From NCBI GenBank assembly GCA_015698045.1, contig BLAL01000206.1, positions 806,001 through 870,000 of the forward strand: a stretch of DNA of 64,000 bases, given 5' to 3'. Each line of letters opens with the position of its first letter. Position 1 is the stretch's first letter. Under the pieces are notes generated by a model. The model did no database searches and was not told the origin of the DNA. It saw nothing but the letters and a program-made list of their open reading frames with translations. The position numbers and the translations under genes were made by a program. This DNA is from Rhizophagus clarus. Lineage: Eukaryota > Glomeromycota > Glomeromycetes > Glomerales > Glomeraceae. Below are positions 34,748 to 45,183 of this stretch, one piece after another.

Positions 34748-37700
34748 AAGACCAAGAAAAGGCCAATTTAGTATAATAATACTTTAAAAGTTATAAGTAT
34801 CTGGATCCATGAAAAGATTTGTTTCCAGTATAAATAATTTATTCTACCTTCTATTAATAAATTAAAATATAGTCCATCATCAAGTATCAGGATAAGGTAA
34901 TACACTCTACTTTATGCTCATTATTTTTTTTTTGGTTTGAAATTTCTAATCTTAATAGTTAATAGAAAATACCTGTTTAAAATATTATAAGAACAATATA
35001 TAAATTTCTTTAAAATTAATATACATTTTCCTATTTACTAATAGACCTGTTTCTTTGCTTCAGAAATCAGTCAGTCTAGTGGGATTATCTCTGGACGATT
35101 TCCTTAATTTATTGAGAATTTTGGTCGTCTGATTGTCTGAGTTTGACAAAAATTTGAATATCTGAAGATCACTGATCAAATGACTATTTTGATTGCCAAA
35201 ATGGAAGTGATGTACGCCTAATGTTCAACAACTTTTTTGTTTATCGAGTGTGCAGTATATAGGAAGAAAGCACATAACTATTATAAACTCGGGTTAATGA
35301 TCATATTTAAAGGGAAATAAGTGATGATAGTCATTTTAAAATTGATAGTATCTTTGCTGTTAATATACTGTAAGCTTTTAAATGTTTGATTATTTTCAAA
35401 AACAAAAAGAGAAAGGAAGAGAAGGGAGGAAGGAATATCATTAATTGAATCACAAATTCTTAATCTAATTTATATTAAATTTTAGCTCATGATGCTTAGC
35501 ACTGACTGGATGGAATTTCAAGTTAATTCAGTTTCTACTATCACTACAGCCACAATAATAAACAGGTTAATTAAGGCTTAAAATATAGGCTTAAAATTTA
35601 CATCACCGTATTTGATATACGTGTGATAATAGGGTTTGAGAGAATTTTAGACATTGGTTATTATTGTTGATATTATTAGGTTAATTGAAATTTAGAATTT
35701 AAATTTTAGAATTTTAAAAATTTTTGATTTTTTTTTGAATTTCAATCGTTATCACTGCTCACTATATATATATTTTTCGTTATATCTACAAAAGAATAAA
35801 ATTGTATAATTCTTTTTTTTTTTTTTTTTAAGAAAAGAATTTTCCTTTTAGAGGAATTAAAAGAAAAATTTGCTAAATTTGTTCATATTAACTATTTTCC
35901 TTTGTTAAGATAACATCTCCTTATGAAATACGCACTGCAATTTTTGTATAATTCATTTAACGTTTGAGCAAACTTGTGAAACGTGTTTCCATTAGCTGTC
36001 ACGAAAATGAAGTAATTCATGTAACGTTTGTCCAAGATTATGATACGCGTTCGGCCGAGGAATAATGATGCGCAAACTGTACGGATTCAACTTTCCATCA
36101 CAATGTAAGGAAAAAAAAAAAAATGATTATTATAGTAAATATATGATATCCCGAATTTTTACAGTATGTTAACGATTATTTGGCTTATTCTAAATAATAA
36201 TTCAATACTGCTTGCCAAAAAAAATTATCAACAAATAAAAAAAAAATTGAACCGCACTTATTTACTGTATATAATTCGGTATTTCCGTAACCTTTATTTT
36301 CTTGCTTTAATGGTTCGTTTCCTTCATAATACATTCTACCTTTATTTATTTATTTATTTGTATGTTATCAAGTATAACGCTACATTAAAGGTCAGTAGAA
36401 AGAGTCTAGCTAATCCAAAATGTATAGAAATACATTCTACCTTTATTTTATTTTGTAATCGAAAAAATATATTCGCAGTCGGAAATCATTGCAATTATTG
36501 TCACGTGATCATTACTGCGTATAGAACATGAAACATGTTTGATGAACAAAGAATATCTTTGACATTGTAATAAGAAATTGTCTCCACATGAACAATTCAT
36601 TCTAAAACTGGAAACAACGATCAAAAAAATCTTAGAAATTTCTTATTTTGCCATTTCGATACTCGAGTCGGATATTAGACGGATATTACACATTTTTTTC
36701 TACTGTCATCTCTCGGCTCATATTTTAATATTGTGAAAAGAAACATTTCTTTAAAAGGATTAAAGAGAACTAAGAAAAAGGTTAAAATTTAATTACACGT
36801 TTCAAATTAACTAAAAAGTTTTTATTGTTGATTTCTCGTTATCAAGTTAAATTTGCTTGAACTAATAAAACAAGTAATTTGTCAATAAAATTGATAAAGT
36901 ACTTTCAATAGAATCCTAAATGGAAAGAAAAACCATTTTATAATCATGAAAAGATTTCCTAATTTGAAAAATTAAGAAATATATGCACGAGTAAATAACT
37001 GGTTATTTTTTAAACTCTCAAATTGAGTTTATTGAACAATTTAACGGCCGACAGTCATATAATCGAAATAAATGTTATACATGCGTGAAGTTATTGTCAG
37101 ATCATTTCAACATTTTTTTTTTTTTTCCCTTTTCTGTTATTCAAAATATTCCAAACGCTCATACGGAGAATACGTGTTCATACCGAGAATACGTAAGCCT
37201 CTATTCTTATAAATTATATTGGTCACAAGACACTTTACAATAAATGGTCTTTTTTTCGAATTAGGACCTAATTTACATATTTAGTTACAATAACCGTTGG
37301 ATCTTGATTTTTTGTTGTGTTATGGCGTTTTAATTTAAACGATGATCATTTAGGAACGACAAAAGATTCTATGTAACTGGCAAATATAAAACTCTTATAA
37401 ATATTAAATACAAAGTAGTGTAAAATTAGTCTTGTCGAAGTGCTAAAACCTCAACTACATTAAAAGTAGTTTTAGTTCAATTTCTTCATTGAATAAATTT
37501 TTGTATCTGTAGACGCACCTAAATCTACGTAGACTTACTGTCAAATGTCACTATACCGCAGTAAAAACTTAAAACAATCTATTTTACCATTGGTTATTGG
37601 TTCGATATATTTTTTTGTTAGAAGATCACTTCATTATTCAACAATATATTTCAAAAATAAAAAAAAAAACTTTTTTTTACAAATGATCGAAATTCCGCCA

Positions 37701-38180
37701 GTCCAAATAAATCACATAAACAAATTTCTAATTATAAATATTTTTACAGTCAATAAGAAATTAATTAATATACTGTAGATTGGCATTTTACATAAAATAA
37801 TGATAAATTTAACATGATAATTAACGTGCTGTAAAAATGATGTATTAAAATAAATAAATATTATATGAACGTGTACTTGTTATATATTTTAATTGGATGA
37901 CGGATGTGTTTTTACCCATCGGTAATCTTTCCATAATAAAAAAAAATATTATTATTCGTCAAATTTTTTAAAGGAAAAAATTTGTGAAAATAGATTTATC
38001 TCACTTATCGATGTTTCACACTTCTTTCAACGATTGTGTCTTAATTTAGAAATTATCTACGTAATTAGCAAATTGTTACAAACGATCATGTTAAAAACCC
38101 CTTGATAGCAGCGATTGTACTTCTAAACCTTTTTAGAACTTAAAATAATATGCATTTCGGCTATAATAACTTACCCGTCT
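34748..38180. other. AT-rich spacer
   Basis: No supportable gene. The 121-codon frame at 36166-36531 is leucine/tyrosine/phenylalanine-biased AT sequence that includes a TTTATTTATTTATTTA microsatellite, so I treat it as chance. The frame 37545-37778 is similar. Repeated short phrases AATTCATTTAACGTTTG / AATTCATGTAACGTTTG occur at 35951 and 36013. Confidence 0.4.
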
Positions 38181-38181
38181 A

Positions 38182-38453
38182 AGCACTGCATATAGTATCC
38201 CCTTTTGAGCGTACCCAAACTTTACAAGACTCGGGTATTTTACTAGAGGCAAGACCCGGGTACAATTCAATTTCTATCAAGGAGGTTTTGTGTAAGACCG
38301 GGTATTTTATAAATTCTTATAGTTTGACATAAATAAGTGTTACTCACAGTATAATACTACCCCCTTACTTCTAAAGTACCCGGTATCTTACAAGGTACCC
38401 AGGTATTATAGAACAGGTTTTTTGTATAAGACCCGGGTACTATATGCAGTGCT
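38182..38453. mobile_element. TIR element, 272 bp
   Basis: The left end AGCACTGCATATAGTA is matched by TACTATATGCAGTGCT at the right end, a perfect 16-bp inverted repeat. The inner arms carry inverted copies of CCCGGGTA / TACCCGGGT-like boxes (for example 38226-38260 and 38375-38440). It has no coding capacity. The target duplication is unclear. It resembles a MITE with subterminal CCCGGGT repeats. Confidence 0.65.
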
Positions 38454-39048
38454 ATATGGTATACTGTATATATATTTTATATTTACATTAAATTTCATCA
38501 AAAATATAATTTTCTTTAGTTGTGTTGTAATAAGGTTCTGTAATACAAATATTGAACGTTATATTGTAATACAGACGAATAAACAACACATTTTCTTTTC
38601 ACTGGCTCTATGGATTAGGAATAGACAAGGAGCATGATTTTATTAAATTATTCTTATTGACGAACAAATCTTTTGTTATTTAATTGATTATAATTACAAT
38701 ACGAATGAAAAAAAAGATAATGAAAATTATTTGAGTTAGAGAGAAAATTCGATGCTACGATTAGATATTTCCGATTATATTATTAAATATTATATAACAA
38801 GCATAACAACTTAAATACAATGTATGGGCTTTCATATATGCTTTACAGCCGATCAACATGGTGAACGAACGTTGAATGTCAGCAGATCAAGATCCACGAA
38901 AAATTTCCATAATATCAATCAATACTTAAAGAATAATAAATTAATTGTCAGAAAATAATTGCGTGGCAGGATGATATCCACAAATCTCACATAAACGAAA
39001 ATCAAAGTTAAACCTACCGGCCACGTCCAAATTTTATCTACGGCTCCG

Positions 39049-39285
39049 TTAAATTTCAGGTACAGGAGAATTTTCGCTTAATTCTCTTCTTCTACGCCAA
39101 TCATCCTTTTCCTCTTCCGTCAACTCCTTCCATTTTTCCGCAATTCTCCTGCTGAAATCGGTCATCCTAATACTAATTTCGTTTCTTTTTAACATTTCAT
39201 TTCTAAAATAAATAAACGTATTTGGTTTTTTCTTCGTCTTTTTTTTTTCAATGTTATAAGGAATGAATCGAAGTTCATTCATCAT
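39049..39285 (-). CDS. short HMG-box protein (MATA-type)
   Basis: Intronless, 78 residues. A lysine run (14-20) leads into KKPNTFIYFRNEM (19-31), the PNxF start of helix 1 of an HMG box. Then come MTDFSRRIAEKW (41-52, helix 2 with W52) and KELTEEEKDDWRRRRE (53-68, start of helix 3). The C-terminus is short, so helix 3 is truncated compared with the usual ~70-residue box. HMG boxes bind and bend DNA. The MATA-type set, related to mating-type regulators, is strongly expanded in arbuscular mycorrhizal fungi. Start at 39285 or the adjacent ATG at 39282. The function of this copy is unknown, and it could be a decaying copy since the box is incomplete. Confidence 0.68.
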   Translation of the reverse strand: MMNELRFIPYNIEKKKTKKKPNTFIYFRNEMLKRNEISIRMTDFSRRIAEKWKELTEEEKDDWRRRRELSENSPVPEI

Positions 39286-39592
39286 ATTTAGGAAGAGGGA
39301 GAAAGTTTAAGGATAAAGAAAGTAAGTATTTTTCGAAAAAAATTTGTTAATAAAATAGTTAAAAGTTATTATATTTTTTTTTTTTTTTTTTATTTTTTTT
39401 AGAAATTTGTCTTTCAATTTGAGAACAAACCTATTCGTTTTTATACTTTTGGAAAACATATAAGTGAATATTAAATTGCGCCAACCAACAATAAAATGGA
39501 CGAAGTCCGACGAATATCCTTGAATGATTTCTTTTCTTATTTCTTTCATTATAAATACAATTGATAATAATACACTTTTAAATTGAAGAAAA

Positions 39593-39676
39593 AAGGAAAT
39601 AACTAACCCACATTTGCAATTCTATAGGAGCAGAGGAATAGGAAATAACCAACCCACATTTGCAAGTCTATAGAAG
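39593..39676. repeat. 46-bp direct repeat upstream of the HMG gene
   Basis: AGGAAATAACTAACCCACAT at about 39593 recurs as AGGAAATAACCAACCCACAT at 39639, each followed by TTGCAAKTCTATAGRAGC. Two copies in tandem lie about 0.3 kb upstream of the minus-strand HMG gene. A regulatory role is possible but unproven. Confidence 0.55.
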
Positions 39677-39744
39677 CGATACGTGGAACGAATATTAGTA
39701 AACCATATAATATTTGGTAATTATAAGAAAGCCGTATAACCTCG

Positions 39745-40121
39745 ATGAATAAGGTTTATATAATAACAAATAATAATAGAGTTACGGGAAAGTCAAATAT
39801 GAAGGCGTTGAAAGAGTTTTATATCAGTCTAAAATTATACAAGTAAGAAATTATAGAAATACAAAAAGAGAATAAATCATTTTGTTATTGTTTCCGTTTA
39901 TGTCATATGATTTGATTATTCTTTATCTATTAATGTGTTATATATATTATATGTTTGAGTACAATATAATTTATACTACGCTCAATAGCATTTTGAACAT
40001 TATCACATATAGTAAAGATTTTCGCGAAATCCAAATTGATTTAATTATCCATATAAGGATCATAATAAAATATTATGAATACAAAGAGTTGAGAATAGAC
40101 AGATATAAAGAAAGATGGTGA
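39745..40121 (+). CDS. possible small two-exon gene, unknown
   Basis: Exon 1 is 39745-39842 (donor AA|GTAAGA) and exon 2 is 40013-40121 (acceptor ATATAG), giving 68 residues in frame, basic and with a helical exon-2 stretch rich in I, K, Y and E. A strong donor and in-frame junction support it, but the product is short and no family is recognised. An exon-like frame at 40388-40509 after the acceptor TTTGCAG may be part of the same or a longer gene, although no donor joins it cleanly. It lies divergent to the HMG gene at 39285. Confidence 0.25.
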
Positions 40122-40387
40122 TCATCAAAGACTTAGGAAGAGAAGTCACGGTCATTTATCACATGAACAAACCAAAGGTCTGTTATTTACATAATTTTTA
40201 CAATAGAAATGTTGCAGTTTCACCAAAGATTTAAGATCGAAAGAACTGAAATAAATTTTGTTGAATAACACATGAGAAGAAACGACATTGGTTGTCTTCT
40301 AAATCTTAAGTAGTTCATGATCCTAAAAAAGAATTTAATTAAAATTAAAAGGACCAACTTTGTTTTATTTTACCTTTTTATTTGCAG

Positions 40388-40509
40388 GAAGAAAAAGTCG
40401 TGAGGATTACTTATATCGAATGTTAATGGAATTGGAAAGGGAAACAAATTTCTATTACGAATTATTAAAATTAATAGTTTCTCATGCAACTCATCACACA
40501 TGTGAATGA
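40388..40509 (+). other. orphan terminal-exon-like frame
   Basis: After a good acceptor (TATTTGCAG) a frame of 39 codons runs to TGA 40507-40509. It is charged and amphipathic (RMLMELERETNFYYELL) with coding-like codon use, quite unlike the AT noise around it. The upstream exon is not identified. Confidence 0.3.
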
Positions 40510-40851
40510 GCGCTCCGCGCTCCTGATTTTAGGATTGTATGAAAGAAATTAAATAATTGAAAGTTGGGGACGAAAATCTGATGCTTTTAACGTATATTGG
40601 CAGTACGTAGTAAATTTGACGAAAGTTAAAGCGCAGCCTTTCTGTATTTAGGAATTTTATATTTTTTTATTTCATTTATATCGACATGAAGTTAGTGTAA
40701 CAACGTAATAAAATCATAAAATTAAAAATGTATTAACTATCAAATCCATTATGAATATAATAAAAAAATATCTTAGTATTAGCTGGTTATAATATTAAAT
40801 ATTAATCTCTACAAATAAACCATATAAAATTTATACAATACCTAAACGTAT

Positions 40852-41193
40852 TTAATTGTATGATTTTATTATAAAGTAAGTATCCGCAATGTCATCGCAT
40901 AACCTTTTATAAACACTTTTCTCTTCGCGGGTTGCGCGGCTCCACAATATGCTTGTTGCTTTACTAATTACGCGCAGATTGCAGCAAAATCCGCTTCGTT
41001 TTACTTCTTTATAAACGTTTCTTCTGCATAATAAGAATGAATTAGGAGGCTTTCCTGATCGACACTTGACTAGAGAAATATATAATCTAGGATCATCATA
41101 CAAGGGAGGAAATATGTTTCTTCTGTCTATTCTATTAATTAACAAATTTGTCATGCATTCGGTTGAAATTCCGTCTTCTAACATTTTCAACAA
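40852..41193 (-). CDS. HMG-box protein (MATA-type)
   Basis: Intronless, 113 residues. The N-terminal part includes NIFPPLYDDP (26-35), a lead-in common in these fungal HMG proteins. The HMG box spans about 48-103: KPPNSFLLCRRNVYKE (48-63, helix 1), VISKATSILW (75-84, helix 2 with W84) and REEKSVYKRLCDDIAD (89-104, helix 3 with Y95). It is a predicted sequence-dependent or minor-groove DNA-binding protein. A TATATAAA-type box lies about 100 nt upstream (near 41290-41298). It is the second MATA-type gene on this strand within 2.2 kb of the first but is not a close copy of it. Confidence 0.72.
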   Translation of the reverse strand: MLKMLEDGISTECMTNLLINRIDRRNIFPPLYDDPRLYISLVKCRSGKPPNSFLLCRRNVYKEVKRSGFCCNLRVISKATSILWSRATREEKSVYKRLCDDIADTYFIIKSYN

Positions 41194-42612
41194 GGTTTTT
41201 ATTTTATGAAATAAAAAGGAGATGTTTTTTTTTGGAATTTTTTTTTAAAAAAACGGGTAAAATTTTGAGCGCTTATATATGATCATTTATTTTATATAAA
41301 CGGGTTATAAGACTTGTCATTACATTAAATAAATATACAGTTTATTGTATTTTGAGATTCACGACAAAGAAATTTGGCTTAGATGAGAGTCTACAACATA
41401 ACACAAATATTGTGCATAATCTTACAGTCCTATTTCCAACGTACATACTTTGAACAATAACCAAAAATGATTATGCAAAAGATTTTTTTTTCATTCAATC
41501 GATCTATAATAGACTATTTATCAATGTCTGGTCACGTAGCTTATTAATTATTACTATTATATGATACATTTGGAAATAATCCTCAAAAAATTGTGAAAGG
41601 TATGTCTAGTTCAAACTTGTTATTAATTGAACTAACTTTTTATGGAATGACAAAGAATTTTACATTCTTGGCCTCAACGGTAGATATGCCAAATAACCGT
41701 TAACATATTATAAAAATTCTTAATTTCGTATGGGAATTAAATTACTCTAAGTCTTTAAGTCCAGGCTCGTCTAAGAGTTAATATAACTGAACAATAATAT
41801 AATATAACTAAAGAATTTTTTTTTTTTCCAAACATATAATTCATAACGCCTTAACAAAATTTACAGATCCTTGGCCGAACGCGTGTGCATAATCTCGGCC
41901 AAAGTCACGTGAATTATTTCCTTTTTCGCGTTTTAACAGCGGACGGAAAAGAGTTTCCATAAGTTTATTCCAAATGTCTAAATAAATTACGTAAAAATGC
42001 AGTATAACAATGTGATCATCGAGGGCGTATTTTATGAGACCCTTTTAAGATGTGGAATTCTGTAAAAGGAACATTGAAAAGTGACTCAAAAAATGCACTT
42101 TTTTCATTCTTCATTGTAAAAATATGCTGTTTACTTGGTACAAACATATATGTGAAACATAAAATAAATGAATAACGGTTGCATGATTTTTAAATAAATT
42201 CTACAAAGAATTTTAAATTTTTCTATATATATATATATGTACATATTCAAATTCTTTAATAGGTTAATCAGGTTTAATAGATTTCAAATGATAATTTGTT
42301 AATAATTAAAAAAAATATTACATATTGAAAATTTTCAATGTATGTTGGCGTTTTAAAATTGATCACATGGCTTAGATTTTTTTTTTATTATTATTTAAAA
42401 TAAAACAAATGAAGTATCTCATCAAAGGAAAATAGTTAATACGATTAATACGAACAAATTTGGTAAATTTTTTCACTGCTTTTATTTTCTCTAAAAAGAA
42501 TAAATCATATTTTTTTTTTTTTTAAATTGTATCACAAAATTTTTTTAATAAAAAACCAAAGCCTATCATAGTGCAATAAATTGGTAATTGGATGACGAAA
42601 TTATGATGTACG
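41194..42612. other. AT-rich spacer
   Basis: Nothing recognisable beyond AT tracts and the TATA-like sequence of the upstream HMG gene. A patch at 41870-41960 (TTGGCCGAACGCGTGTGC) is less AT-rich but has no frame. Confidence 0.35.
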
Positions 42613-42620
42613 TATATAAA
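42613..42620 (+). promoter_or_regulatory. TATA box of the hypothetical gene at 42708
   Basis: TATATAAA, 95 nt upstream of the ATG, within CGTATATAAATGGGC. Spacing is similar to that of the other gene starts in this window. Confidence 0.45.
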
Positions 42621-42707
42621 TGGGCATTAATAATATTTGAAATTTCTAAAATTTTGTAATTTTAAAGATTGTGAAATTTTAATATTAATAACAATAATAT
42701 CATTAAA

Positions 42708-43022
42708 ATGTCAAAAATCCTTTCAAATCCGATCATCGCTCAAGAAATCCTTAAACACTATTTCAGTCAAGAAGAAACATTTATCGATAAAGTAATAAAT
42801 TTATCAATAAACAAAGAATTTCGTATTGAAATGGAATATTATTTGAGAAGGAATGGTGTGCCGTGGAACGTTCCGATTAACTTTATTTCGAATGAAAATG
42901 AGAGACAAGATGCCGCTCTACGTAGAGAACAAAGGGAAAGAACTCCAAAAGCTTTTTGGCTAGATATAGATTTCGATGATGATCAAAATGACAATTTTTA
43001 TAGAACTTATAAATTTTCATAA
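42708..43022 (+). CDS. hypothetical protein, 104 residues
   Basis: Intact intronless frame with a TATA box 95 nt upstream and ordinary codon use, so probably a real gene. The N-terminal half is predicted helical (SNPIIAQEILKHYFSQEE, residues about 6-23), the middle has the proline/tryptophan-containing NGVPWNVPINF, then a basic RREQRERTP stretch and an acidic DIDFDDDQND tail. No signal peptide, membrane segment or known domain is recognised. It follows two HMG-box genes of the opposite strand but shows no HMG signature itself. Confidence 0.5.
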   Translation: MSKILSNPIIAQEILKHYFSQEETFIDKVINLSINKEFRIEMEYYLRRNGVPWNVPINFISNENERQDAALRREQRERTPKAFWLDIDFDDDQNDNFYRTYKFS

Positions 43023-43032
43023 ATATGATGTA

Positions 43033-43063
<31 letters not shown>

Positions 43064-43176
43064 CCGCAATATCGTAATAGTTTAGTTCTAAATAATAGAA
43101 TTTTACGGTTAAAAGTATTATATCTCTTCTAATAGATTTATAAAATTGTTATAAGGTGATGAAGATACGCATATAT

Positions 43177-43691
43177 ATGTTGTAGGTGGAAATGGAATCC
43201 GGTGGATTCCGAATCCACATCGGATCTCATGTGGAAATCGGATATTTGGTTTCATTACACATGATATTTGTGATGCAATAATTATTTTGCGATACATGAT
43301 TTTTGTTTACTACACAGCCGTGTATTATTGATACGAAAAATTTGAATATTCTTCTTTCCTGAAAAATTCTGATGATTTGACTAATAAATATCTTGAAAAG
43401 AAATCTCCTAATAAACGTCTTAAAACCTTTATTCCCTGTAGTGATTATGATCTTATTGTTTCAGTACTTCGTGAGCCTAATAATACAAAACTAGGAACTT
43501 CTAAAGACCAAAATTGGATAAAGGTTATAATAAAAAAAAATTTTATTAAAGGTTAAATCCATTATGTAAAAAATTCCATTATTATATAAAAATGAAATCG
43601 AATATCCGATTTCCACATAAGTGGATAAGAGATCCGAAATCCACATTATGTGGATTCGGAATCCACCGGATTCCATTTCCACCTACAACAT
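43177..43691. mobile_element. TIR element, 515 bp, with long inverted repeats
   Basis: The left arm begins ATGTTGTAGGTGGAAATGGA and the right end is its perfect complement, continuing through ATCCGGTGGATTCCGAATCC. The 39-bp outer repeat appears perfect and inverted similarity continues to about 43250 on the left and from about 43600 on the right, including extra GTGGATTCGGA-type dyads. The target duplication is ambiguous because both flanks are TATA-rich. The interior (43260-43595) holds an open coding fragment described separately. It is a non-autonomous DNA transposon. Confidence 0.8.
43332..43556 (+). pseudogene. coding fragment inside the 515-bp TIR element
   Basis: An open frame of 74 codons ends at TAA 43554-43556 and has no ATG start. 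It reads like genuine protein, with KKSPNKRLKTFIPCSDYDLI followed by VSVLREPNNTKLGTSKDQNW. From memory this resembles a segment that precedes the integrase zinc-binding region in retroelement-like proteins common in Rhizophagus; that link is unverified. It may be a captured gene piece or the decayed remainder of the element's own protein. Confidence 0.35.
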
Positions 43692-44079
43692 TCTATATAC
43701 TAAAAAAATTTGTGTAGCCGTTTAGATTACCTGAATAAATAATTTTGAATTGTGTGACCTGCGTCTGATCTAACCTGTTCTTTGTTAGGCATGGATGGTT
43801 TGATCAGGTTGTTTAGTCGGAAGGTTCCGTGTTGCTATGGACAATTTGATCGAACGATTTGATCAGCAGATTCCGGGTTAAATTACTAATGTACAAAAAA
43901 AATTTTATCCCTCCATTAGTTGTTAGCCGATGTTTGCTAATAATTGCTTTTCGGTAATAAGTATAAATAATGTTAACTCATTTTAGTAACATAATAAAAA
44001 TTCACAAGAAATCTTTTTTTTTTTTTTTTTTGTAATAGATGGGTTTTTTTCAATGGTATAGGCGGTTTTTTTGACGGAA

Positions 44080-45005
44080 TCTTTAAGAATGAAATAAGGA
44101 GAGAAGAATAAGATGAAAGGGAGAATTAAGAATGAGATGGAAGGGGGAGTTAAGAACGAAATGAAGGAGGAGTTAAGAATGGAATGAGGGGAAGAATGAG
44201 ATGGAGGAGGAGTTAAGAACAAAATGAAGGAGGATTAAGAATGGAATGAAGGGAAAGAATGAGATGGAAGAGGAGTTAAGAACAAAATGAAGGAGGATTA
44301 AGAATGGAATGAAGGGAAAGAATGAGATGGAAGGGGAATTAAGAACAAAATGAAGAAGGAGTTAAGAATGAAATGAAAGGGGAGTCAAGGACGAAATGGA
44401 AGAGGGAGTGAAGAATGAAATGGAAGGGGAAGTGATGAATGAAATAGAAGGGGAAGTGATGAATGAAGTGGAAGAAGGAGTGAAAATTGAAATGAAGAGG
44501 GAGTCATGGATGAAGTAGAAAGAAGTAAAAACAAGGTGAAAGAGGAAACAATAAATAAAGTGATAGGGATGGAAGAATGTGAGAGAGGAAGTGATAAATG
44601 AAATAGCGGGAAGTGATGATCATAATAGAAGGGGAGGGAAGAATGAGATGGAAGGGAGAATTAAGAATGAGATGGAAGGGGAGTTAAGAACGAAATGAAG
44701 GAGAGTGATGGACGGAGTGGAAGGAAGTAAAAACAAGGTGAAAGAGAAAGCAATAAATAAAATGAAAGGGGGAGGAAGAATAAAATGAAAGGTAAATGAT
44801 GAAGAAAAAGAGGTGAGAGAGGAAGTGATGAATTAAGTACCGGGAAGTGATGATCATAATATAAGGGAAGTGAGTAAATAAAATGGAGGGAAATTGACAA
44901 ACAAAGTGGAAGACAAAACAAGGTGATGGAATAGAAATAAAATGAGAATAAAGAACAAAATAAAAAAATAAAGTTAGTGATAGAATAGGGGATAGACAGT
45001 AAATG
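44080..45005. repeat. purine-rich minisatellite, ~21-24 bp unit
   Basis: The plus strand is almost only A and G for about 0.9 kb. The unit is GAATGARATGGAAGGGGAGT plus TAA with many variants. A higher-order period of about 64 bp is visible at 44200-44340 (ATTAAGAATGGAATGAAGGG recurring). Long minus-strand frames (44661-45026 and 43983-44222) read as serine/leucine/phenylalanine repeats and are by-products. Such homopurine tracts can form triplex or R-loop structures, which is inference here. Confidence 0.85.
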
Positions 45006-45036
45006 AAAGTGAAAACCTAAAAACATACCTTTGCAG

Positions 45037-45124
45037 CAAGATGAAAAGAATAAAGACGCAAACTTCTCAAAATTTATTTCTGATTGGCCTCATCAACCCG
45101 GTGCAAGGCAACAGGCTACTGCTA
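45037..45124 (+). other. orphan internal-exon-like segment
   Basis: A strong acceptor (TACCTTTGCAG, ending 45036) is followed by a frame encoding a polar peptide with FISDWPHQPGARQQATAS, then a possible donor A|GTATAT at 45125. If this is a real exon, the purine minisatellite before it would be intronic. No neighbouring exon could be identified, so it may be a relic. Confidence 0.28.
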
Positions 45125-45183
45125 GTATATATATTAAATTTAAAATCTCTGTGATAAATACGTATAGAAATATTGAGAAAAGT

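Noticed and set aside
36166..36531. 121-codon plus-strand frame
   Set aside because: Composition is AT-driven (L, Y, F, I, N), it includes a TTTA microsatellite, and there is no motif, promoter or splice support.
39307..39549. 80-codon minus-strand frame upstream of the HMG gene as a possible extra exon
   Set aside because: It is lysine-rich because of a poly(T) tract and has no splice pair joining it to the HMG frame, which has its own ATG.
43491..43682. 63-codon minus-strand frame at the end of the 515-bp element
   Set aside because: It starts inside the terminal inverted repeat, and the plus-strand frame there has the better coding character.
44661..45026. 121-codon minus-strand frame rich in Ser, Leu and Phe
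   Set aside because: It is the translation of the purine minisatellite complement; repeats, not protein selection, keep it open.
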